Shown: positions 45,997-55,344 of the stretch, in pieces
Numbering within the stretch: the first letter of the stretch is position 1
How the letters are laid out: every line of letters starts with the position of its first letter
Origin: Pseudomonas sp. A34-9
Lineage (GTDB): Bacteria > Pseudomonadota > Gammaproteobacteria > Pseudomonadales > Pseudomonadaceae
NCBI RefSeq assembly: GCF_029543085.1
Contig: NZ_CP119967.1
Coordinates: 5,420,501-5,484,500, forward strand
Direction of reading: 5' to 3'
Length of the DNA stretch: 64,000 nucleotides
Notes under the pieces: generated by a model
Databases searched by the model: none
Told to the model about the DNA's origin: nothing
What the model saw: the letters and a program-made list of their open reading frames with translations, nothing else
Program-made: the position numbers and the translations under genes

Positions 45997-46629
45997 TTAG
46001 CGATTAGCCACCAGATGCGCACCAAACAACAGATAGCAACCGCCCGCCAACCGATCCAGCCACTGTCGCGACCGCTCGTAAACTCCGGCAACACGTCGGC
46101 TGGCAAAGAACAGCGCCACGCTGCAATACCAACTGAACGACAGAGTCGCCATGGTCAGCACCGCCAGTGCCAGCAACAGTGGCGGGATGTGAGCCGGCAT
46201 GGCGGTGGCGAAGATGGTGGCGACGAACAGTGCCGATTTTGGATTGGTCATGTTGCCCAGAAAGCCCCGCCCGTAAGCGCCCAGCAACGTCTGCTCCGAG
46301 CTATCGAGCGTCCCGGAAACGATCGGCGCCTTGCGCTTGAACTGCTTGAGCCCGAGGTAGATCAGGTAACAGCCGCCGGCAATCTTGAAGCTCAGGTATA
46401 GCGTCGGCGCGGCACTGAACAGCGACTGGATGCCCAAACCGCCCGCCAACCCCCACAACACCGTGCCGCTGGCGACGCCGAGCGCCGCGACGACGCCATG
46501 TCGGCGAGAGTGGCTGACCGCCAGTTGCGCGATGTTGAAGAAGTTCGGGCCGGGCGTGACCACGGCCACCGTCCACAACAGGGCCAGCGACAGCAACGGC
46601 GCCAGATAACTCGATAGGGAAAGATCCAT
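45997..46629 (-). CDS. LysE/RhtB-family exporter
   Basis: 210-residue membrane protein with about six TM helices. The VTPGPNFFNIAQLAVSHSRRHG motif after TM1 and GGCYLIYLGLKQFKRK are typical of the RhtB/LysE amino-acid efflux family. The substrate is unknown, possibly an amino acid or homoserine lactone-like compound. It is a single gene on the minus strand, with the flavin reductase in the same direction 75 bp upstream. Confidence 0.88.
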   Translation of the reverse strand: MDLSLSSYLAPLLSLALLWTVAVVTPGPNFFNIAQLAVSHSRRHGVVAALGVASGTVLWGLAGGLGIQSLFSAAPTLYLSFKIAGGCYLIYLGLKQFKRKAPIVSGTLDSSEQTLLGAYGRGFLGNMTNPKSALFVATIFATAMPAHIPPLLLALAVLTMATLSFSWYCSVALFFASRRVAGVYERSRQWLDRLAGGCYLLFGAHLVANR

Positions 46630-46704
46630 GGGGCATGCGCCTGATCGGTTCGACGATGCCCTCTACCTTGCAACATCCGGCAATGTTTTGCCATCGACAG
46701 CCAT

Positions 46705-47304
46705 TCAGACCGCTAACGTCTTACCCACCACCGCATCGCCAATCTTCAGGAAATGCCCGCCCGCCACGTGGTGCAAGGTGCGCAAACCGTCATGCCCTTC
46801 GAAATGCCAGCGCCCGTCGCTGAACACGCGTTCATCGGCGTGGGCGGCGATGACTTCGGCGAGGAACAGGTCGTATTGCTCGTGGTTGCGCGGCTCCGGC
46901 AGCAAGCGGCATTCAAGCCAGGCGACGCAACCGTCGAGCAGCGGTGCTTCGACTTGTTCGCCGGCAAACGTCTGCAGGCCATACGCCTGAAATTTGTCCT
47001 GGCCCTGGGTCTGGGTAATGTCCAGGCCCGACGTATTGCCCACGGTTTGCACGATGTCGGCCTGATTGACGCACGGGACGTTGAGCACGAAGGTGCCGGA
47101 CGCTTCGAGCAGTTGGCGGGTCCAGGTGGATTTATCGAGAACGACGGCGACTTTCGGTGGCTCGAAATCCAGCGGCATGGCCCACGCTGCAGCCATGATG
47201 TTGCGCTGACCATCGTGGGCGGCGCTGACCAGTACGGTCGGCCCGTGATTGAGTAAACGGTAGGCTTTGTTCAGGGGCACCGGGCGGCGGTGGGAATCGC
47301 TCAT
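46705..47304 (-). CDS. Flavin reductase-like FMN-binding protein
   Basis: 199-residue split-barrel protein. NIMAAAWAMPLDFEPPKVAVVLDKSTWT and GTFVLNVPCVNQADIVQTVG fit the flavin-reductase-like domain that binds FMN and may reduce flavin with NAD(P)H. The partner enzyme and exact reaction are unknown. It may be co-transcribed with the downstream LysE-type gene. Confidence 0.86.
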   Translation of the reverse strand: MSDSHRRPVPLNKAYRLLNHGPTVLVSAAHDGQRNIMAAAWAMPLDFEPPKVAVVLDKSTWTRQLLEASGTFVLNVPCVNQADIVQTVGNTSGLDITQTQGQDKFQAYGLQTFAGEQVEAPLLDGCVAWLECRLLPEPRNHEQYDLFLAEVIAAHADERVFSDGRWHFEGHDGLRTLHHVAGGHFLKIGDAVVGKTLAV

Positions 47305-47371
47305 GGGATCTGCTCCGGGGGAAAAGGAGCCGATTGTAGCGCCAGCACTGAAGTACAGGCAGGTGAAAACT

Positions 47372-47465
47372 CTGTAGGAGCTGCGGCACGCTGCGATCTT
47401 TTGATCTAGAACCTGATCTTTAAAATCAAAAGATCGCAGCCTCGTTTCACTCGTCAGCTCCTACC
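47372..47465. repeat. REP-type inverted pair (GATCGCAG family, diverged)
   Basis: CTGTAGGAGCTGCGGCACGC and inverted AAAAGATCGCAGCC...GTCAGCTCCTAC. One arm has CTCGTTTCACTCGTC in place of the usual TTCGGC, so the copy is older or a variant. It lies between the flavin reductase start and the chemoreceptor end. Confidence 0.75.
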
Positions 47466-47480
47466 GGGGTTGTGTGCAGG

Positions 47481-48797
47481 TCAGTGAGTCAGTTGGTTGG
47501 CGAACTGGCCGACGGCATTGACGACTTTTTGCGCACCGTCCTGAATCTCCACGATTACCGTGCCCGCCTCTGCCGCCAGCGCCAGGCCTTGTTCGGCCTG
47601 GAGCTTGCCATCGGTCATCAGCGCCACGGCGTTGCGCGCCATTTCCTGGTTCTGCCGCACCACGCCAACGATCTCGTCAGTCGCCTGACTGGTACGCGAT
47701 GCCAACTGCCGCACCTCGTCCGCCACCACGGCAAAACCGCGCCCCTGCTCGCCGGCACGGGCCGCTTCGATTGCGGCGTTGAGCGCCAGCAGGTTGGTCT
47801 GTTCGGCGATGCCGCTGATGGTTTTGACGATGGTGCCGATCACCAGCGACTGCTCGTTCAGCGCCTCGATGCCTTCACCGGCGGTTTGCATGTGCTTCGA
47901 CAAGTCTCGCATCACATTGACCGCTTCGGTCACCACGGTCGTACCGCGCTGGGCGGTGCTGTCGGTTTGCTGCGAGGTGCTGTAGGCAATGTTGGCCGCC
48001 TCGGCGACGGCTTGCTCGCGGTTGACCTGATCGGTAATCACCGTGGCGAACTTCACCACTTTGTACAGTTTGTCGTTGGCATCGACCACCGGGTTGTAGG
48101 ACGCCTCCAGCCACACCGTACGACCATGGCTGTCGACACGTTTGAAGCGGTCAGCGACGAACTCGCCATTATTCAGACGACGCCAGAAGTTCTGGTACTC
48201 GGCGCTGTTGTACTCCTCCGGCGAGCAGAACATGCGGTGATGTTTGCCCTTGATCTGCGCCAGGCTGTAACCCATGCCACTGAGGAAGCGATCGTTGGCA
48301 TTCAACACATTGCCGTTGAGGTCGAACTCGATCACCGCGGTCGAACGCACCAACGCGCCGATCAGGTTTTCGTGTTCACGGGAGGCTTCAATGGTGCGGG
48401 TCAGGTCGCTGGCGAACAGCGAAATGTGCTTGATGCGCCCATCCGAAGAACGCACCGGTTGCACGATCGAACGCAGCCACGCTTCTTCACCATTGCCGCG
48501 CAACAGGCGCACGGCACCGGCGAAATGCTCGCCGCGGTTCATGGCGTTTTTGAAGCGGTGATGAAACTCGTCGGACTTCACATGCGCCGGGACGATGTCT
48601 TCAATCGCCCGACCGATCAGGTCCTGACTCTTGTAGAGCATCTCGGTGAGGAAGTTCTGGTTGACCGACTGAATGCGCCCGTCGGGCTCAAGGTTCAGCA
48701 CCAGCATCTCGCTTTCCAGGCTTTCCTTCACTTGCACAAGGCTGGAGAGTTCTTCACGAAGAGCGGCCAGCTCTTGCTTCAGGCGTTTGTTGAACAT
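47481..48797 (-). CDS. PAS-PAS chemoreceptor, BdlA-like
   Basis: 438-residue soluble transducer. A short coiled coil ([20 protein letters not shown] start) is followed by two PAS domains (about 45-150 and 165-275; [23 protein letters not shown] and [23 protein letters not shown]) and a methyl-accepting domain with [20 protein letters not shown]. There is no membrane segment. From memory it resembles P. aeruginosa BdlA, which senses redox or nutrient signals and triggers biofilm dispersion. The ATG at 48797 ([10 protein letters not shown]) fits that family. Confidence 0.87.
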   Translation of the reverse strand: MFNKRLKQELAALREELSSLVQVKESLESEMLVLNLEPDGRIQSVNQNFLTEMLYKSQDLIGRAIEDIVPAHVKSDEFHHRFKNAMNRGEHFAGAVRLLRGNGEEAWLRSIVQPVRSSDGRIKHISLFASDLTRTIEASREHENLIGALVRSTAVIEFDLNGNVLNANDRFLSGMGYSLAQIKGKHHRMFCSPEEYNSAEYQNFWRRLNNGEFVADRFKRVDSHGRTVWLEASYNPVVDANDKLYKVVKFATVITDQVNREQAVAEAANIAYSTSQQTDSTAQRGTTVVTEAVNVMRDLSKHMQTAGEGIEALNEQSLVIGTIVKTISGIAEQTNLLALNAAIEAARAGEQGRGFAVVADEVRQLASRTSQATDEIVGVVRQNQEMARNAVALMTDGKLQAEQGLALAAEAGTVIVEIQDGAQKVVNAVGQFANQLTH

Positions 48798-48913
48798 GGG
48801 GAAGTACCGATGGGCAGGATAGAAAGCGGGATGCAGCCTAGCCATCGGCCTTGAAAAACTTTTCTGAAGAGCGCTTGCGACTCGTCAGTCAAAAATAGTT
48901 CGGGTCGGCAAAG

Positions 48914-50227
48914 TCACGCAGCTCCGGCCACCTGACACTGTTCCGAACGCGGCATGCGCGCGCCAAAATACGCCGCCGTCAGGAGGCCCACCACGCCCAT
49001 CACCGCGCAGAACATCACACAAATCCACGGGCTCCACGGCATCAGACCGATCAGCAGCAACGGTGTGATGCTGGCCCACGCGGCGTAGGCAATGTTGTAG
49101 GTGAACGATATGCCTGACGCGCGAATGCGCGCAGGGAACAAGCCGACCATCACCGACGGCACCGCACCGACCACACCGCACGCCAGACCGGCGACGGCGT
49201 AAGCCGGGCCAACCCAATCGCCGCCCATGATCAAACAGCCATACAGCACGCCGATGCCCAGCGGCAGCAGCAGGCTATACAGCATGACCGTGCGCCACGC
49301 GCCAATTCGGTCGACCAGCAATCCGGCAATCACGCAGCCTATATTGAGAAACACAATGCCCAATGCGCTGAGGGCGAAGGTGTGGCTGGCGGTCATGCCG
49401 AAGGTTTTCTGCATCATGGTCGGCGTAATCACCACGAAGACCACCACGGCCGAAGTCAGCACGCAGGTCAGCAGCATTGCCGGCAACATCGCCAGTCGAT
49501 GCTCGCGCAGAACGGTGCGCAAGGGCAGTTCGACCCGTGCCTCGCGCTGCGCTTCCATGGCCATGAACACCGGGGTTTCGCTCAGCCAGCGGCGCAGATA
49601 AATGCCGATCACACCAAAGACGCCACCGAGCAGGAACGGATAGCGCCAGGCGTAATCGAGGATCTCCGCCGGAGTGAAGACTTGAGCGAGGAACGTCGCG
49701 GTCAATGCGCCGATCAGGTAACCGAAGGTGAGCCCTGCCTGCAAAAAGCCCAGGGCATAACCGCGATGGCCGGCTGGCGCGTGCTCAGCGACGAACACCC
49801 AGGCGCTCGGCACCTCACCGCCGACCGCGGCACCTTGCAGAATGCGCAGCGCCAGCAACAACAACGGCGCGAAATAACCGATCTGTGCATAAGTCGGCAT
49901 GATGCCGATCAGCAGGCACGGCAGTGCCATCATCAAGATGCTCAGGCTGAAGACTTTCTTGCGCCCCATTCGGTCAGCGAAGTGCGCCATCAGGATTCCG
50001 CCCAGCGGCCGCGCCAGGTAACCGGTGACGAAAATCCCGAAGCTTTGCAGCAGGCGCAGCCATTCAGGCATTTCCGGCGGGAAGAACAACTGGCTGAGGG
50101 TCAGGGCGAAGAACACGAAGATGATGAAATCGTAGATTTCCAGCGCGCCGCCCAGGGCCGCAAGGCCGAGGGTCTTGTAGTCGGAGCGGCTGAACGGCGC
50201 AGGTTTGGCCGGGGATTGGGCAGTCAT
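48914..50227 (-). CDS. MFS transporter, metabolite:H+ symporter type
   Basis: 437-residue 12-TM protein. ALEIYDFIIFVFFALTLSQLFFP in TM1, GYLARPLGGILMAHFADRMGRKKVF in loop 2-3 and AVGGEVPSAWVFVAEHAPAGHRG are typical of the MHS subfamily (ShiA, ProP, KgtP relatives), which import organic acids or osmolytes. The substrate is unknown. The ATG at 50227 is chosen with the family-like start MTAQSPAKPAPFSRSDYKT. It is divergent from the AtoE gene. Confidence 0.87.
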   Translation of the reverse strand: MTAQSPAKPAPFSRSDYKTLGLAALGGALEIYDFIIFVFFALTLSQLFFPPEMPEWLRLLQSFGIFVTGYLARPLGGILMAHFADRMGRKKVFSLSILMMALPCLLIGIMPTYAQIGYFAPLLLLALRILQGAAVGGEVPSAWVFVAEHAPAGHRGYALGFLQAGLTFGYLIGALTATFLAQVFTPAEILDYAWRYPFLLGGVFGVIGIYLRRWLSETPVFMAMEAQREARVELPLRTVLREHRLAMLPAMLLTCVLTSAVVVFVVITPTMMQKTFGMTASHTFALSALGIVFLNIGCVIAGLLVDRIGAWRTVMLYSLLLPLGIGVLYGCLIMGGDWVGPAYAVAGLACGVVGAVPSVMVGLFPARIRASGISFTYNIAYAAWASITPLLLIGLMPWSPWICVMFCAVMGVVGLLTAAYFGARMPRSEQCQVAGAA

Positions 50228-50413
50228 GGCAAAGAACTCGGAAACAGGCAAAAAACCAAGGCGCCCATGGTCTACGCAAATGGGCAGATGGACAACCCGT
50301 TAGACCATAGTCATGGTTTGGCAAAAGCTGCTCACAAAACTGCGGCGCTTGATTTACTGTTTATGCCTGTCCAGCGGGACGACACCAACGCCGGCCACCC
50401 GCAGTGAACCCCA

Positions 50414-50503
50414 TGTGGGAGCGAGCCTGCTCGCGAAAGCGTCAGTTCAGGCAACCCCGATGTTGAATGTGCCGACCTCTTCGCGAGCAGGCTCGCTCCC
50501 ACA
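50414..50503. repeat. REP-type inverted pair (GTGGGAGCGAGC family)
   Basis: TGTGGGAGCGAGCCTGCTCG and CGAGCAGGCTCGCTCCCACA flank a 50-nt spacer. It fills part of the 350-bp gap between the divergent MHS and AtoE genes; the remaining bases show no other gene. Confidence 0.88.
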
Positions 50504-50579
50504 GGGAATCTCTGCGATGTCGAGATGGGCGATTGTCTCCGCGGACCACAATAACCATAAAAAATCCGAGGTATTCCCT

Positions 50580-51998
50580 GTGGCCGTTGATATCGAAGAT
50601 AGCCGCTCTGCGCGCTTTGCCCTGCGCTGTTCAAGTTTCGCCGAACGCTGGTTTCCCGACTCCTGGGTGTTCGCCGCGTTGGCGGTGATCATTGTCGCCC
50701 TGGCCACGCTGGCCATGGGCGCCAAACCCACCGATGCCGCCATGGCCTTCGGTGACGGCTTCTGGAGCCTGATTCCGTTCACCATGCAGATGGCTTTCGT
50801 GGTGATCGGCGGTTACGTGGTCGCCAGTTCGCCGCCCGCGGTAAAACTGATTGATCGCCTGGCACGCATCCCGAAAAACGGCCGCTCCGCCGTGGCCTGG
50901 GTCGCGCTGATCTCGATGGTCGCCTCGTTGCTCAATTGGGGTCTGTCACTGGTGTTCGGCGGGTTGCTGGTCCGCGCCCTCGCCCGCCGCACCGACCTGA
51001 AAATGGATTACCGCGCCGCCGGTGCTGCGGCTTATCTGGGCCTCGGCGCGGTTTGGGCGCTGGGTCTGTCGTCGTCGGCTGCGCAATTGCAGGCCAACCC
51101 CGCCAGCCTGCCGCCGTCGATCCTGTCGATCACGGGAGTGATTCCGTTCACCGAAACGATTTTTCTCTGGCAATCCGGCGTCATGCTGCTGGCGCTGATC
51201 GTGGTCTCGATCATCATCGCCTACGCCACCGCCCCCGGGCCAAACTCGGCGCGCGACGCCAAGGCCTGCGGCATCGACCCGGCCTTCAACCTGCCCCCGC
51301 TGCAGCCGCGCACGCGGCCGGGCGAATGGCTGGAACACAGTCCGCTGCTGATCATCGTGCTGGTGCTGCTGGCGGCGGGATGGCTGTTCCATGAGTTCTC
51401 GACCAAACCGGCGATCACCGCGATTTCCGGGCTCAATACTTACAACTTCCTGTTCATCATGCTCGGCGCACTGCTGCATTGGCGTCCGCGCAGTTTCCTC
51501 GATGCCGTGGCCCGTGCGGTGCCGACCACCACCGGCGTGTTGATTCAGTTCCCGCTGTATGGCTCGATTGCCGCGCTGATGACCACGGTCAAAGGCGCGG
51601 ATGCGCAAACGCTGGCGCACCACATCTCGACATTCTTCGTCAGCATCGCCTCCCACGACACCTATGCGCTGTTGATGGGCGTGTATTCGGCGATTCTCGG
51701 TTTCTTCATTCCGTCGGGTGGCGGCAAGTGGATCATCGAAGCGCCGTACGTGATGCAGGTCGCCAATGACCTGCAATACCACCTCGGCTGGGCGGTGCAG
51801 ATCTACAACGCGGCTGAAGCGCTGCCGAACCTGATCAACCCGTTCTACATGCTGCCGCTGCTCGGCGTACTCGGACTGAAGGCGCGGGATCTGATCGGGT
51901 TCTCGTTCGTGCAATTGCTGGTGCACACGCCGCTGGTGCTGGTTTTGCTGTGGGCGTTGGGGACGACATTGGCGTATACGCCGCCGGTGATGCCGTAA
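50580..51998 (+). CDS. atoE: Short-chain fatty acid transporter (AtoE)
   Basis: 472-residue membrane protein of the AtoE family, which carries short-chain fatty acids such as acetoacetate or butyrate. About 12 hydrophobic segments; WFPDSWVFAALAVIIVALATLA near the start and the C-terminal FIPSGGGKWIIEAPYVM motif are typical. I chose GTG 50580 (MAVDIEDSRSARFALRC) with GAGG 8 nt upstream; the upstream open frame crosses a REP element. No atoDA genes are nearby. Confidence 0.87.
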   Translation: MAVDIEDSRSARFALRCSSFAERWFPDSWVFAALAVIIVALATLAMGAKPTDAAMAFGDGFWSLIPFTMQMAFVVIGGYVVASSPPAVKLIDRLARIPKNGRSAVAWVALISMVASLLNWGLSLVFGGLLVRALARRTDLKMDYRAAGAAAYLGLGAVWALGLSSSAAQLQANPASLPPSILSITGVIPFTETIFLWQSGVMLLALIVVSIIIAYATAPGPNSARDAKACGIDPAFNLPPLQPRTRPGEWLEHSPLLIIVLVLLAAGWLFHEFSTKPAITAISGLNTYNFLFIMLGALLHWRPRSFLDAVARAVPTTTGVLIQFPLYGSIAALMTTVKGADAQTLAHHISTFFVSIASHDTYALLMGVYSAILGFFIPSGGGKWIIEAPYVMQVANDLQYHLGWAVQIYNAAEALPNLINPFYMLPLLGVLGLKARDLIGFSFVQLLVHTPLVLVLLWALGTTLAYTPPVMP

Positions 51999-52028
51999 AA
52001 CTGATCTGAGAGGCTAAGTCATTCCCCT

Positions 52029-52054
52029 GTGGGAGACAGCCTGCTGGCTCCCAC
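52029..52054. repeat. Short palindrome after atoE
   Basis: GTGGGAG-N12-CTCCCAC hairpin, a single REP-like unit between atoE and the phosphoesterase gene. It may serve as a 3' hairpin, but no T-run follows. Confidence 0.65.
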
Positions 52055-52155
52055 CGTTGTTTCACGGCCACCTTAAGTTGTAACCCAACCGTCACATCTC
52101 CTTGCTAGCGTCCGCCCGAAACATACTGAAACATTTAAGCAAAACGGGCTGAGAC

Positions 52156-53859
52156 ATGAGCGACGATACAACCGGCATCGACATACCCTCTTCCGCTGAT
52201 TCCGATACCCCCACCGACACCAGTCGCCGCCGCTTTCTCGGCGGCGTCGCGGTGCTTGGTGTGGGTGCGACACTGGCCGGGTGTGGCAGCGCCAGCGATC
52301 AGCCGGGCAAACCTGTGGAGCGCCCGCTGACGCCAGCCGAGCTGGACAAGGCCCTGCGCGACCAAGTGAAAACCGTGGTGGTGATCTACGCCGAGAACCG
52401 CAGTTTCAACAACCTGTTCGGTGATTTCCCCGGTGTCGAAAAACCACTGGCAGCGCTCAAGCCCGGCGACTATCAACAACGTGATCGCGACGGCTCGTTG
52501 CTGCAAACCCTGCCGCCCGTCTGGGGCGGTGTGCTGCAGATCGGCCCGCAAACCCTCGATGGCGTGACCTATCCGAGCGCCACGCAGTTTCAGGAAAACC
52601 TGCCCAATGCACCGTTCGCCCTCAAAGGCCCGAATGGCGAGGACTTGCCGTTCGGCCTGGTAACGCGCGATCTGTGGCACGTGTTTTACCAGAACCAGAT
52701 GCAGATCAATGGCGGCAAGAATGACGGTTTCGTGGCCTGGGCCGATTCCGGTGGCTTGACCATGGGCCACTACGCCCAGAGCCGCTATTCCCTGCGTCTG
52801 TGGGACGTGGCTCAGGAGTTCGTGCTGTGCGACAACTTCTTTCAGGGCGCCTTCGGTGGTTCGTTCCTCAACCACCAGTACCTGATCAGCGCCACCGCGC
52901 CGTTCTATCCAGACGCGGCCAATTCAGTGGCCAAGTCGCAGATCGCCGCGCTGCAAAGCGACGATCCGGCTGATCCGCGCCTCAAACCGCTGGAACAATC
53001 GCCGGCCAGTGCCATGAGCGGCCCGCCGCAGTTCGGCCCGAGTGCGCTGACCCCGGACGGCTTCGGCGTCAACACCCTCGCCCCGCCCTATTGGCCCACA
53101 TGGATTCGCGACCCCGAGCGCCCGGCGTATTCCAAAGCGGATCTGCCTAACGTCATGGTGCCGCAGACCCACGAACACATCGGCGACAAGCTGTCGAAAA
53201 AGAACATTGATTGGGCGTGGTATGCCGGCGCGTGGCAAGCGACGCTGGATCAGTACAAGGATTCTGGCGGTATCCCGAAAATCCCCAACTTTCAGTACCA
53301 CCATCAGCCGTTCAACTACTTCAAGCAGCAGGGCCCGGAGAACCCCGCCGAGCGCAATAAACGCCTGCGCGATGCAGGCCTGGGGGATGAGTCGAGCAGC
53401 AACAAATTCTTCGCCGATGCCGAAGCCGGCAAGCTGCCGGCGGTGAGTTTCTACAAACCCCAAGGCAACCTGAACATGCACGCCGGTTACGCCGACGTGG
53501 CCTCCGGGGATCGGCACATCGTGCGCGCGTTGAAAGTGCTGCGCGAAAGTCCGCAATGGAAAAACATGGTGGTCATCGTCACGGTCGACGAGAACGGCGG
53601 CTGGTGGGATCACGTCGCCCCGCCCAAGGGCGACCGCTGGGGGCCAGGCTCCCGGGTTCCAGCGCTGGTGGTGTCGCCGTTCGCGCGCAAAGGCACGGTG
53701 GATCACACGGTTTACGACACCGCGTCAATCCTGCGGTTGATCACCCGCGTCTTCCAGTTGGAGACCCTCGACGGCCTCAAACAACGGGACGATGCGATGA
53801 TCGCCCGGGGTCAGCAACCCATGGGTGATCTGACCAACACCCTGCATTTTCAGCTCTGA
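52156..53859 (+). CDS. AcpA-like Tat-exported phosphoesterase
   Basis: 567-residue enzyme of the phospholipase C/acid phosphatase (AcpA) superfamily. A twin-arginine motif, SRRRFLG at 23-29, precedes a hydrophobic stretch and a lipobox-like LAGC (Cys43), so it is probably exported folded and perhaps lipidated. KTVVVIYAENRSFNNLFGDF is the N-terminal metal/nucleophile region, and GGSFLNHQYLI and VTVDENGGWWDHVAPP give further active-site residues. It probably releases phosphate from organic esters or acts on phospholipids. Confidence 0.88.
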   Translation: MSDDTTGIDIPSSADSDTPTDTSRRRFLGGVAVLGVGATLAGCGSASDQPGKPVERPLTPAELDKALRDQVKTVVVIYAENRSFNNLFGDFPGVEKPLAALKPGDYQQRDRDGSLLQTLPPVWGGVLQIGPQTLDGVTYPSATQFQENLPNAPFALKGPNGEDLPFGLVTRDLWHVFYQNQMQINGGKNDGFVAWADSGGLTMGHYAQSRYSLRLWDVAQEFVLCDNFFQGAFGGSFLNHQYLISATAPFYPDAANSVAKSQIAALQSDDPADPRLKPLEQSPASAMSGPPQFGPSALTPDGFGVNTLAPPYWPTWIRDPERPAYSKADLPNVMVPQTHEHIGDKLSKKNIDWAWYAGAWQATLDQYKDSGGIPKIPNFQYHHQPFNYFKQQGPENPAERNKRLRDAGLGDESSSNKFFADAEAGKLPAVSFYKPQGNLNMHAGYADVASGDRHIVRALKVLRESPQWKNMVVIVTVDENGGWWDHVAPPKGDRWGPGSRVPALVVSPFARKGTVDHTVYDTASILRLITRVFQLETLDGLKQRDDAMIARGQQPMGDLTNTLHFQL

Positions 53860-53978
53860 GAACACGCCCTGTGAGTTTGCGCAAAAATCTGCCAATGACG
53901 GCTTCTCTGTCAAACGCGGCTGATCCACTATGAGGCGCCCCCGATACGCGGGGAACCCACGCTGAAAAGGATCTGAGC

Positions 53979-55166
53979 ATGTTCAAACTCGCAGGATTAA
54001 CCTCCCTGACACTGGCCGTCGCCGCGCTCACGCTGAGTGCGACCGCCCACGCCGATGTCGATCTGAAACTGGGCAGCAGCGAACGCGTCACCCGCCTCTT
54101 CGCTTATCCCAACAACTGCAACGTGATCTGTTACCGCAACTGGACGCTGGAACAGACCGTCGCCCATTACCTGAGCCAAAGCGTGCAACGCGATGGCTAC
54201 AAGGATGCCAAGGTGCTGGTGAAGGACGATAACGGCCAGATCTACGCCGAAATCACCGGCGTGCCGAAGGATTACGACAAACCCCTGTCGGCACTGCTCG
54301 ACGCCGGTGATCTGGCCTATAACGGCGCCAGCAAACTCAACGCCGACGGCAAATGGGCCTACAGCTGGTATTTGTTCCTGCCACTGGGCATGGCCCTGGA
54401 AAACCGTAAAAGTGTCGAGCTGCTGCACTTTCCGCCGGATTACTCGCTGACCCAGGCCCAGGATTATCTGCGTTCGAACACCACCGATCGCTGGGCCACG
54501 CTGCTGACCGACAATGGCATTGCCGCCGAGCAGACGCCGGCCTATCAAACCATCATCGACATCGCCCCGATCGCCGCGCCGTCCAATGCCGGCAGTGATC
54601 TGGAAGGCGTGTATGACTATTTCAAGGACTACCAGACCACGCTGGTCAAACAGTTCAGCCAGACCGCCAGCGGCACAACGCTGCCGATGGTCGCATTCGG
54701 CGCGCCGGTGCGTAACTGGATCAAGCAGCAATACGGGCCGACCGTGAATGTCTTGGGTCTGGCGACTATCAGCCCGAGCGAAGGTGTGAACGTGCCGGTG
54801 CTGGGTTCTAACCACCCGAGTTACATCTGGTACGCCGCCGACCCGAAGAGTTACACCGGCGACGATGCACAGGCGAAGGCTGATGCAGCAGGCCTGAAAG
54901 TCATGGGTCAGGATTTGAGTGCCGCCTGCTGGCAGGCAGGGATGGGCAGCAAACCCGGCAGCGATGCGCAGGCTACCCTCAGCAGTTGCACACAAACGTG
55001 GCAGGTCACGCAGAAAGTCAAAACCTGCGAGCTGTTTTACACCTCGATCCGCAACTTGACCCCGGAACAGGCTGCCGCCAAGTGCGCGACCACCCCGATC
55101 AAGGCCCAACTGAAGCAACTGCAGGCACCGCTGCCAGCCACCGCCGTCCCCGCCCCGCATCTGTAA
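53979..55166 (+). CDS. Secreted protein of unknown function
   Basis: 395-residue precursor with a Sec signal peptide (LTSLTLAVAALTLSATAHA, cleavage near residue 25). The mature protein has a Cys pair near the start (NNCNVICYRNW) and several C-terminal cysteines (AACWQAG, SSCTQTW, KTCELFY, AAKCATT) that suggest disulfides. I recognise no domain. It follows the AcpA-like gene by 120 bp in the same direction, so it may be a periplasmic partner. A long hairpin follows the stop. Confidence 0.75.
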   Translation: MFKLAGLTSLTLAVAALTLSATAHADVDLKLGSSERVTRLFAYPNNCNVICYRNWTLEQTVAHYLSQSVQRDGYKDAKVLVKDDNGQIYAEITGVPKDYDKPLSALLDAGDLAYNGASKLNADGKWAYSWYLFLPLGMALENRKSVELLHFPPDYSLTQAQDYLRSNTTDRWATLLTDNGIAAEQTPAYQTIIDIAPIAAPSNAGSDLEGVYDYFKDYQTTLVKQFSQTASGTTLPMVAFGAPVRNWIKQQYGPTVNVLGLATISPSEGVNVPVLGSNHPSYIWYAADPKSYTGDDAQAKADAAGLKVMGQDLSAACWQAGMGSKPGSDAQATLSSCTQTWQVTQKVKTCELFYTSIRNLTPEQAAAKCATTPIKAQLKQLQAPLPATAVPAPHL

Positions 55167-55174
55167 TGGCTCGA

Positions 55175-55214
55175 GACGTTCCCGTGTCAGCCAATGCTGA
55201 CGCGGGAAAACGTC
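55175..55214 (+). terminator. Hairpin after the secreted-protein gene
   Basis: GACGTTCCCGTGTCAGC and GCTGACGCGGGAAAACGTC form a long stem with few mismatches around a 4-nt loop. No good T-run follows, but its position 9 bp after the stop suggests a 3' stabiliser or terminator. Confidence 0.65.
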
Positions 55215-55222
55215 TAATTCGC

Positions 55223-55238
55223 CTGTCATATCTGACAG
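55223..55238. promoter_or_regulatory. Palindrome CTGTCATATCTGACAG, LexA-like
   Basis: Perfect CTGTCA-TATC-TGACAG palindrome that fits the CTGT-N8-ACAG form of a LexA box. It overlaps the CTGACA -35 hexamer (55232-55237) of a likely promoter with -10 TAATAA at 55254-55259 (16-bp spacer), upstream of the SET-domain gene. Repressor identity is inferred from pattern only. Confidence 0.45.
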
Positions 55239-55344
55239 TAGACCGGCTATACCTAATAAGACACGATTGGATCCACCGAAAGCGTTGTTGTATTGACAGG
55301 ACGTCAACCCAGGGAAGTCGCAAAGCCTTGCGACAAGGACTGTT

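Noticed and set aside
50313..50579. Extended AtoE N-terminus
   Set aside because: The frame passes through a REP palindrome; GTG 50580 with GAGG upstream gives the family length.
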